DNA of 45,098 nt. It comes from Gammaproteobacteria bacterium UBA2965 (GTDB lineage: Bacteria; Pseudomonadota; Gammaproteobacteria; Pseudomonadales; Azotimanducaceae). Position numbers and translations under genes: made by a program. The DNA lies in assembly GCA_002348385.1 (NCBI GenBank), contig DEBD01000037.1, forward strand, positions 68,781 through 113,878, read 5' to 3'. This document shows, piece by piece, positions 39,603-45,098 of the stretch; within the stretch, counting starts at the first letter, position 1; every line of letters begins with the position of its first letter. The notes under the pieces are model-generated. The model ran no database searches, was not told the DNA's origin, and worked only from the letters and a program-made list of their open reading frames with translations.

Positions 39603-41468
39603 CTAGCGGGCCGGGGAATACCAGATTGGCGAGGTGTATGCGCGCTCCTGGGTGATCATAGGCACGTCGGCCGGCAGCTCGGTGCCAAAAAATGCCGTGT
39701 CGAACGCGGTCCACCGCGGGGTAACAATCTCCAGTACGCGCACGTAGTAGAAAGCCTGCTGGCCCGGATCGAATTCCGGGTCGACCCACAGCGTAGCAAG
39801 CTCCACTGCGCCCAACGAGTTGCTGTACTTTGCACCATCCACCGTAGACACCAACGCCGGCGCTTTACCGGTGCGAGTCGATACCTCGCGCCCGTCGGAA
39901 AGCGCCAAGTCATATACCCGCTCCGCCGTCTCGCCATCAGCTGTAGTCCAGCCCTTCACGATCTGCACGCGATCCAGATTGGCGCCGTATGGGTCCTTGA
40001 GTGCCCGCACCATGAAGCTCGGTGCCACGCCATCGGGCCGCTGGGGCAGGTCCCCCCCCATGGGCACACCATTTTCGTAACCAACCTCTACCCAATCTGG
40101 GTCGTTCAGGTCCTGCTCGGTGAAGCCCCACCCACCGAACAACCGGACCGTCATGCGCGGTCCGGTAGTGGCGTACGCCTCCTTACGCCGCAGCGCATCG
40201 AACAGGGAGGCTCTGGTGTTCTCGTGCGCCCATACCGCCGCGTAGCCAGAGGCCGCCATGTCCCATTCCATCTGCACCAGATCCGGAATGTTCACGAAGC
40301 GTTCGATAGCCCGGCTGGGATTGGCTTCATGCCAGGTAAACTTACCCCAGAAGTTGTTCTCATCAGCGGTGGGAATACCAGTGTGCGAATCGGTGCTGCC
40401 GATGAGGCCGAACTTGAACGGGTTGACGCCCAGTTCGGTCTTCAACGCCAACCCACTGCGCAAGGCGGGTCGCGCGTACTCGCCAGCAAACATCCAGTCT
40501 TCGTGACGCCGCGAGTTGGAAAACCCGGCGTACCAATCCCACGACTCGTAGTCTGCAAATTCATCTTCGGGTGAGACGTACGGATGCGTTTCACTGTCGC
40601 CCTTGTACTGCGTAACCTCGAGCAACGGCTCGTAACGCGCACGCGCACGCGCGTATGCCGGCGTCATAGCGTTGCCGTCAGAATCCGTGCGCCGAAACAT
40701 CAGTCCGGCGCTGGTATTTGGATTGTGCGGAATGGCCAACACCTGTCCACCGGTAGCGGCCTCGTAGCGCCGCATGAAATCCCACAGCTCGCGCGGCCGG
40801 TCGCCGTCGAACGAACTGTACGGAAGGATCTGACTGGCCCGTTCGGCACCGTCACGAAACAACACGATGCGGTGCATGTTTCCCCCGCCGCGCCCGGAGC
40901 TCCACTCATATCCGATCAGCGCGCTGAACTTGCCGGGATCGTTGTTGGACTCTGCCGCCGCAATCACCGAATCCCACACTGAGCGTTCGAACGCCGGGCT
41001 GTCCAGCAGATCCAAGCCGTCCCGCAGCGCGGCCCCGAACTCCACCAGGATCTCGGCCGCCTCCTCCTCGCCAGCCCGCAGCATGTCGTACCAGCGGCGC
41101 CCCACCTCGGACTCCAGGAGCCGAGGATCGGCCGCATCCAGGCCTGGAAATAATCCCATGTACTCCGCGTGATCCGACACCAGCAGAAAATCCAACGGTC
41201 GGTTCAGTCGCACCGGCATGCCGTTGTGTGCCGTTATCGTTTCACCTTTGGCGAGCCGGTAGGCGGTGTCTGGACCAAACTGGCGATTACCACCCGCGGC
41301 AGCATCAGGAGACAGGTTGGTATGCAGGTGCGTATCACCCCAGTACACCTGGCGCGGATAGTCTTTGCCCACGGCGGGCGAGTAAAAAGCCTGTTCCGCG
41401 GCCACCGAAGACATGGCAACCGCCACAGCCAACCAGGCACTAAGTGCCAACCAACCCGTTCGCCTCAT
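39603..41468 (-). CDS. Exported DUF3604-domain protein
   Basis: A 621-residue predicted periplasmic protein. Residues 1-24 are a signal peptide (MRRTGWLALSAWLAVAVAMSSVAA). A PHP-like metal-binding pattern begins with VYWGDTHLHTNLS (His47, His49), followed by LLVSDHAEYMG, EWSSGRGGGNMHRIVLF, LAIPHNPNTSAG and GSTDSHTG, together consistent with a DUF3604 beta-alpha barrel. The C-terminus (YYVRVLEIVTPRWTAFD) is beta-rich. The start ATG at 41468 follows an AAAAAAGGA stretch; the frame is open far upstream but that part is antisense to the YeaQ-type gene. DUF3604 proteins have no settled activity; a phosphatase or hydrolase role is suspected from the metal pattern. It is a single-gene unit. Confidence 0.88.
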   Translation of the reverse strand: MRRTGWLALSAWLAVAVAMSSVAAEQAFYSPAVGKDYPRQVYWGDTHLHTNLSPDAAAGGNRQFGPDTAYRLAKGETITAHNGMPVRLNRPLDFLLVSDHAEYMGLFPGLDAADPRLLESEVGRRWYDMLRAGEEEAAEILVEFGAALRDGLDLLDSPAFERSVWDSVIAAAESNNDPGKFSALIGYEWSSGRGGGNMHRIVLFRDGAERASQILPYSSFDGDRPRELWDFMRRYEAATGGQVLAIPHNPNTSAGLMFRRTDSDGNAMTPAYARARARYEPLLEVTQYKGDSETHPYVSPEDEFADYESWDWYAGFSNSRRHEDWMFAGEYARPALRSGLALKTELGVNPFKFGLIGSTDSHTGIPTADENNFWGKFTWHEANPSRAIERFVNIPDLVQMEWDMAASGYAAVWAHENTRASLFDALRRKEAYATTGPRMTVRLFGGWGFTEQDLNDPDWVEVGYENGVPMGGDLPQRPDGVAPSFMVRALKDPYGANLDRVQIVKGWTTADGETAERVYDLALSDGREVSTRTGKAPALVSTVDGAKYSNSLGAVELATLWVDPEFDPGQQAFYYVRVLEIVTPRWTAFDTAFFGTELPADVPMITQERAYTSPIWYSPAR

Positions 41469-41500
41469 TATGATGCCATCCTTTTTTCGCTTGCGAAAAA

Positions 41501-41749
41501 TCAGCTTTTCAGCGCGCGATATCCGTAAAGCAGCACCAATGCCCCCGCTACCGCCAGCGCGATGCTGGCCAGGTCGAACCCTGATACCGACCCGAGCCCG
41601 AACAAGGAACCGATGAATCCGCCCACGAAGGCACCCGCAATGCCGATGAGCATGGTCACCACGATTCCGCCCGGGTCCTTGCCGGGCATGATCCACTTGG
41701 CCAGTGCGCCCACGATCAACCCCAGGAACATCCAGGACATTATCCCCAC
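41501..41749 (-). CDS. GlsB/YeaQ/YmgE family stress-response membrane protein
   Basis: An 82-residue membrane protein with three hydrophobic segments. Its sequence (SWMFLGLIVGALAKWIMPGK, DPGGIVVTMLIGIAGAFVGG, then GFDLASIALAVAGALVLLYGYRALKS) lines up over the whole length with E. coli YeaQ, also 82 residues. I chose GTG at 41749 because it gives the standard MGIMSWMFLGL start and AAAGGGA lies upstream; the frame is open from an earlier Met at 41800. The family is linked to general stress and cell-envelope protection, with unclear mechanism. It lies 32 bases before the DUF3604 start on the same strand. Confidence 0.92.
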   Translation of the reverse strand: MGIMSWMFLGLIVGALAKWIMPGKDPGGIVVTMLIGIAGAFVGGFIGSLFGLGSVSGFDLASIALAVAGALVLLYGYRALKS

Positions 41750-42046
41750 GATGGCGTTCCCTTTTTGACTCAACAGCCAGTGTGCCTGAGTGCTTCGCAA
41801 TTGTGCAAACAGGCATCAGCATGGCATCACGACGCAAGGGAGACGGACATGCCGCGGCGCGGCGCCTGCCGCCCTGAACTGCTCCACGGATAGCGGCGCT
41901 CGCTCGGCCGCATCCGCCGGCGAGCACCGCCTGGACGGCAGATCTTCGCGATTGGACCGCCAGATACCCACCTTCCACTAGTTACCAGGCCTCGAAAGCC
42001 CCACAGACTTAGCGCTAAACTAACGGGTTCGGGAGAAGGATGAGCC
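41750..42046. other. 297-base intergenic region between YeaQ-type and LEH-like genes
   Basis: No convincing gene is seen on either strand; the short plus-strand frames contain no family-like sequence. It holds a very GC-rich patch (about 41850-41930) able to fold, and near its right end the palindrome TTAGCGCTAA (42009-42018) merging into TAAACT (42016-42021), a possible -10 for the gene at 42047. A weak TCGAAA lies 18 bases further upstream. Confidence 0.5.
42009..42021 (+). promoter_or_regulatory. Palindrome TTAGCGCTAA with overlapping -10-like element
   Basis: The perfect 10-base palindrome at 42009-42018 overlaps TAAACT (42016-42021; 4 of 6 to TATAAT). It lies 25 bases before the ATG at 42047. 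The first nine bases are the same as at 23600-23608 before the YghU-like gene, suggesting a shared control element. Confidence 0.35.
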
Positions 42047-42496
42047 ATGATTGATCTAGCCACAGCCAGAAACGACAACGAGCACCTCGCCCTGACGCTG
42101 CTGAAATCCATGGAAGACGGCACGCTGGTGGAGACCATGCAGGAGATCTGTACCGAAGACTTCCTGTGGGCCAACAGTGGCCTGCCCACCCTGCACGGCC
42201 AGCAGGCCATTCTCGAGCACATGGCCAGCGGCGGGTTCGCCCAACACCTACCCCTCCTCAAGACCATGGCGTCATTCAGCGCCGACGTGCTGGAGATCGC
42301 CAGCTTTCGAGAGTTCGTCTATACGGAGCGGATAGACCACCACTGGGATGCCGCGGGGCGCGACCTGATGACCCCCGTAATCTCTGGAGTGATGGAGATC
42401 CGCGACGGTAAGGTGTGCGCACTGAAGGACTACTACGACACCGAGTGCTACGAGCAGGAGCCCACGGCGCCTGACCCCGCACACGCAACGGCCTGA
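42047..42496 (+). CDS. Limonene-1,2-epoxide hydrolase-like (SnoaL/NTF2-fold) protein
   Basis: A 149-residue cone-fold protein similar to limonene-1,2-epoxide hydrolase. LEH uses an Asp-Arg-Asp set to add water to an epoxide. Here the pattern VYTERIDHHW supplies Arg95 and Asp97, and KDYYDTECYE supplies Asp128 or Asp131; FLWANSGLPTLHG supplies the Asn (Asn43) and aromatic residues usual near the active site. The ATG at 42047 follows AGAAGGA by eight bases. The aminotransferase follows after five bases, so these form an operon. Other SnoaL-like roles (cyclase, isomerase) are possible, and the catalytic reading is an inference. Confidence 0.8.
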   Translation: MIDLATARNDNEHLALTLLKSMEDGTLVETMQEICTEDFLWANSGLPTLHGQQAILEHMASGGFAQHLPLLKTMASFSADVLEIASFREFVYTERIDHHWDAAGRDLMTPVISGVMEIRDGKVCALKDYYDTECYEQEPTAPDPAHATA

Positions 42497-42501
42497 GCCT
42501 G

Positions 42502-43629
42502 ATGCCGGGACTACTGCCAGGCGTCGATCCAGACGGGCTGCTGGAATACTCCGTGGTCTACACAGACCGCGCCCTCAACCACATGTCTCAGTCGTTTCAG
42601 CACGTGATGAACGACGTCTCAGCCATGCTCAAGGATACGTACAACGCTCGCTGCGCGGCCATCGTGCCGGGCAGCGGCACGTTCGGCATGGAAGCCGTGG
42701 CGCGCCAGTTTGCCAACGGTCGCCGCTGCTTGGTGATCCGCAACGGCTTCTTCAGCTACCGCTGGAGCCAGATTCTGGAGATGGGGCGAATTTCCGACAA
42801 CGTCACCGTCCTGCAGGCACGGCCCGCCAGCGACGCCACCCCGGCGCCCTTCGCCCCCGCACCCATCGAAGCCGTGGAGCAAGCCATCGCCGAGCAGAAG
42901 CCGGAAGTGGTGTTCGCGCCCCACGTAGAGACCTCGGCCGGCATGGTGCTGCCCGAAGACTATCTGCGCCGGCTGGCAAGTGCCGTGCGTGCGGAAGGCG
43001 GGCTGTTCGTGCTGGACTGCATTGCCTCCGGCGCCGCTTGGATCGATATGACCGACATCGGCGTCGACGTGCTCGTCAGCGCGCCGCAAAAAGGTTGGAG
43101 CGGCACGCCCTGCTGCGGCCTTGTGATGCTGGGCGAACGGGCCCGCGATATCGTGCACGACACCACCAGCACCAGCTTCGCCTGTGATCTCGGCAAATGG
43201 CTGCAGATCATGGAAGCCTACGAGGCTGGCGGTCATGCCTACCACGCCACCATGCCTACCGACGGAATCCGCACCCTGCGCCAAGTTATGCTGGAAACCC
43301 GCGACATGGGGCTGGACAAAGCGCAGCAAGCTCAATGGGAGCTGGGCACGCGCGTACGCGAGCTGCTGGCTTCACGCGGATTCGCAAGCGTAGCAGCGGA
43401 CGGATTTGGAGCCCCAGGCGTAGTGGTGAGCTACACGGACGACCCCGATATTAAGTCCGGCGCAAAGTTTGCCCAATCTGGGCTGCAGATTGCCGCGGGC
43501 GTGCCACTCATGTGCGACGAACCGCAAGACTTCAGCACCTTCCGTATCGGGCTGTTTGGCCTGGACAAGTTGCAGAACGTAGACCGCACGGCAGACTCAT
43601 TGAGAACCGCGCTCGATAAGCTGATCTAA
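42502..43629 (+). CDS. Class V PLP-dependent aminotransferase (alanine/serine-glyoxylate type)
   Basis: A 375-residue fold-type I PLP enzyme of class V. Features: VVYTDRALNHMSQSFQHV at the N-terminus, IVPGSGTFGMEAVARQF for cofactor phosphate binding, LDCIASGAAW with Asp172 contacting the ring nitrogen, and SAPQKGWSGTPCCGLV with Schiff-base Lys197. The closest described relatives are alanine-glyoxylate/serine-glyoxylate and 2-aminoethylphosphonate-type aminotransferases, so the donor is uncertain. It is the second gene of an operon with the LEH-like gene. The Rieske oxygenase gene follows after 144 bases with its own promoter. Confidence 0.9.
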   Translation: MPGLLPGVDPDGLLEYSVVYTDRALNHMSQSFQHVMNDVSAMLKDTYNARCAAIVPGSGTFGMEAVARQFANGRRCLVIRNGFFSYRWSQILEMGRISDNVTVLQARPASDATPAPFAPAPIEAVEQAIAEQKPEVVFAPHVETSAGMVLPEDYLRRLASAVRAEGGLFVLDCIASGAAWIDMTDIGVDVLVSAPQKGWSGTPCCGLVMLGERARDIVHDTTSTSFACDLGKWLQIMEAYEAGGHAYHATMPTDGIRTLRQVMLETRDMGLDKAQQAQWELGTRVRELLASRGFASVAADGFGAPGVVVSYTDDPDIKSGAKFAQSGLQIAAGVPLMCDEPQDFSTFRIGLFGLDKLQNVDRTADSLRTALDKLI

Positions 43630-43695
43630 TCTGACTCATCTGGCACGCTGGCTGGCACCGCAGGGACTGGCGCTGTTCGGGTTCGCGCGGCCATT

Positions 43696-43711
43696 GGCGC
43701 TTTACGGCGCC
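43696..43711. repeat. Small hairpin overlapping the Rieske gene -35 region
   Basis: GGCGC-TTTACG-GCGCC is a perfect 5-base-pair stem whose loop is the candidate -35 element TTTACG. It is 67 bases after the aminotransferase stop. It may be a regulator site that hides or exposes the -35, or a weak terminator for the upstream operon. Confidence 0.4.
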
Positions 43712-43728
43712 TCCCCACCTGCTATATT
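43701..43728 (+). promoter_or_regulatory. Promoter of the Rieske oxygenase gene
   Basis: TTTACG (43701-43706; 4 of 6 to TTGACA) and TATATT (43723-43728; 5 of 6 to TATAAT) are 16 bases apart, and TG at 43720-43721 makes the -10 an extended one. The ATG at 43774 is 45 bases downstream. Confidence 0.55.
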
Positions 43729-43773
43729 CATCCGCGAGGCAATGAATTAGCCGCTTCAGGCGGGGGAAGCAGC

Positions 43774-45051
43774 ATGAATAAGCAGGAAATCGACACGCTA
43801 CGACAGCTCATGGAGTACGAGGTGAGCCGCACCGAGCCTCCTAAGGGATTCCCCCAACTACCGGACCTACCGGGGGGGCGCTACACGGATCAACGCTTCT
43901 ACGACCTGGAGCAGGAGCACATCTGGCGCAAGTCCTGGCTGCTGGCCGCGCACATCGACGAGATCCCGGAACCCGGCTGCTTCCGCCTGTGGGAGACGGC
44001 CGGCCAACCCGTGGTGATCGTGCATGCCGATAGCGGAGCCGTGAACGCTTTCTACAACACCTGCAGCCATCGGGGCGCACCGGTGGTGACCGATCAAGAG
44101 GGCCAACGCCCGCGGCTCGTGTGCAAGTACCATGGGTGGACCTACAGTCACGACGGTGAACTGCTCGCCATTCGCGATCCGGAAGATTTTCGCGACCTGG
44201 ATTTCTCGTGCCGCGGCCTGCGTAGCGTCCGCTGCGAACGGTTCGGCAATCTCATCTTCGTTAACTTCGACGACGATGCCCCCACGCTGCTTGAATGGCT
44301 GGGGCCCATCGCGGACGAGTGGGAAGAGTTTCAGTTCGGCAACTGCCGGCTGGCGGCGCGCAACATCTTCGATCTGAACTGCAACTGGAAGATCGCCATG
44401 GAGGCCAACACCGAGGTCTACCATGTGCGCAGCATCCACCCGAAGACGGTGTCACCCATTCTCGATGACCGCCGCAACGTGAATACCCTCTATCCGCGCG
44501 GCCACGGCCGCATGGTCGCCCCTTTTCCGCAGCAGGCGGACGGCTCCAGCATGATCGAAGAGATGATGGAGATGAGCAGCACCGGCGGTCCGGAAATCGA
44601 AACCGTGGGCGAGATTGGACGCACCTGCACCCAGTCTTATGGCATCTTCCCCAACTGGGTGTCGCCGCTGTCGCACCGAGCCCTTCCGCCACTCTTGTTC
44701 TGGCCCAACGGCATCAATAAGTGCCGGATGGAAACCTGGACGCTGGCACCGGACTGGGGCAACCACCCCAAGCCCGACGTGTGGACGGTGAACGACGGTG
44801 AAAACCTCTCGGCAGTGCTCCTCGAAGATACCGAGTTCGGCGAGTGGATCCAGAAGTCAGTGGAGTCCTACGGCTTCAAAGGGGTGCCGCTGTCCTATCA
44901 GGAGATGCGGATCTATCACTGGAACCAGGCCGCCGACCACATGATCGGTATTGAGAACATTCCAGAGGAACTGCGCGTGGCCCAGGTGATCGGGGATGAG
45001 TGGGTGTATCCCAACGATCCTCGTGTCGACCTGATGGCGTCTGCCGGATAG
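43774..45051 (+). CDS. Rieske non-heme iron oxygenase, alpha subunit
   Basis: A 425-residue ring-hydroxylating-type oxygenase alpha subunit. The Rieske [2Fe-2S] site is Cys97-x-His99 (CSH) and Cys117-x-x-His120 (CKYHGW). The catalytic Fe(II) ligands are His217 and His222 (VYHVRSIH) with Asp352 (LLEDTEF). The residue that normally links the two centres is Glu214 (ANTEVYH) rather than the Asp of naphthalene-dioxygenase-type enzymes, as seen in some amine-oxidising oxygenases such as CntA. GGGGGAAG precedes the ATG. There is no beta subunit or reductase beside it in the window. Its substrate may be an aromatic acid or an amine; the next gene overlaps by one base. Confidence 0.94.
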   Translation: MNKQEIDTLRQLMEYEVSRTEPPKGFPQLPDLPGGRYTDQRFYDLEQEHIWRKSWLLAAHIDEIPEPGCFRLWETAGQPVVIVHADSGAVNAFYNTCSHRGAPVVTDQEGQRPRLVCKYHGWTYSHDGELLAIRDPEDFRDLDFSCRGLRSVRCERFGNLIFVNFDDDAPTLLEWLGPIADEWEEFQFGNCRLAARNIFDLNCNWKIAMEANTEVYHVRSIHPKTVSPILDDRRNVNTLYPRGHGRMVAPFPQQADGSSMIEEMMEMSSTGGPEIETVGEIGRTCTQSYGIFPNWVSPLSHRALPPLLFWPNGINKCRMETWTLAPDWGNHPKPDVWTVNDGENLSAVLLEDTEFGEWIQKSVESYGFKGVPLSYQEMRIYHWNQAADHMIGIENIPEELRVAQVIGDEWVYPNDPRVDLMASAG

Positions 45052-45098
45052 TGACCGCGAAACGCGGCGAGCTGCAAAACGGCGCCTGCCATTGCGGC
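45051..45098 (+). CDS. GFA/CENP-V family protein, first 16 codons (cut by window edge)
   Basis: A GTG at 45051-45053 shares its G with the Rieske gene TAG, and the frame reads MTAKRGELQNGACHCG to the edge. The ending GACHCG, with Cys-x-Cys, is the zinc-binding start typical of glutathione-dependent formaldehyde-activating (GFA)/CENP-V-domain proteins, which often begin 'GxCHCGxVRF'. With demethylating Rieske oxygenases, a formaldehyde-handling neighbour would make sense. Only 16 codons are visible, so the call rests on the motif and overlap. Confidence 0.62.
   Translation, partial: MTAKRGELQNGACHCG

Noticed and set aside
41469..41978. N-terminal extension of the DUF3604 frame upstream of 41468
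   Set aside because: It overlaps the YeaQ-type gene on the same strand in another frame, and the signal peptide begins properly at 41468.
41790..41981. 63-codon plus-strand frame in the 41.8-42.0 kb gap
   Set aside because: It begins with GTG without a ribosome-binding site, is rich in Arg/Ser/Ala from GC bias, and shows no protein-like pattern.
1..45098. CRISPR arrays, tRNA or rRNA genes, insertion sequences, phage or defence systems
   Set aside because: No regularly spaced repeats, cloverleaf-like tracts, transposase, integrase or recognisable defence proteins were seen on reading the window.

Overview
The window is GC-rich, densely coded DNA from a bacterium, most likely an aerobic, probably marine or environmental gammaproteobacterium. 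This is inferred from gene content: a YeaQ/GlsB-type stress membrane protein, SlyD, an RhlE-type helicase, a YghU-type glutathione transferase, a class I fumarase and a glycine-zipper lipoprotein. Many oxidative enzymes accompany them (P450, Baeyer-Villiger-type flavoprotein, luciferase-like monooxygenase, carotenoid-cleavage oxygenase, Rieske oxygenase). No rRNA, tRNA, CRISPR array, insertion sequence or phage gene was recognised. Species cannot be named from sequence alone.

Layout. 1-3.2 kb: the start of a small conserved protein (minus), then korA-korB, a two-subunit 2-oxoacid:ferredoxin oxidoreductase. 3.3-8.5 kb: a FadR/GntR-type regulator, with a promoter and tandem operator-like palindromes in front, translationally coupled to an RND efflux adaptor and pump. 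8.6-12.7 kb: a luciferase-like monooxygenase (minus), a MATE exporter, a small lipoprotein and an amidohydrolase. 12.9-15.9 kb: a tight operon, dgcN-dgcA plus a class IV (possibly D-amino-acid) aminotransferase, suggesting D-glutamate/D-amino-acid catabolism. 15.9-23.5 kb: class I fumarase with a possible small protein behind it, an exported metallophosphoesterase, a Baeyer-Villiger-type monooxygenase, an RhlE-like helicase and an MFS exporter.

23.6-31.2 kb: glutathione transferase; a CoA-transferase/VOC pair divergent from panD; then a minus-strand series of medium-chain reductase, carotenoid oxygenase, class III omega-aminotransferase and an NTF2-like protein. 31.2-34.5 kb: a DAO-type flavoprotein, slyD, a cytochrome P450 and a 67-residue conserved protein. 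34.5-39.6 kb: an SDR protein lacking the usual catalytic Tyr paired with a GST-kappa/HCCA-isomerase-like protein; a flavin-binding PPOX-fold protein; an aromatic-acid-type MFS transporter with the 3' stump of a lost SDR gene just upstream of it; and an overlapping GST-MOSC pair. 39.6-45.1 kb: an exported DUF3604 protein, a YeaQ-type membrane protein, a limonene-epoxide-hydrolase-like protein, a class V aminotransferase, a Rieske oxygenase alpha subunit with Glu at the bridging position, and the first 16 codons of a GFA/CENP-V family protein.

Many genes use GTG or TTG starts, placed here by ribosome-binding sites and family N-termini. Because of the base composition, several very long antisense reading frames are open; they were rejected as shadows. 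The best candidates for new biology are the D-amino-acid operon with its aminotransferase, the FadR-type control of an RND pump, and the Rieske/aminotransferase/epoxide-hydrolase/GFA cluster.
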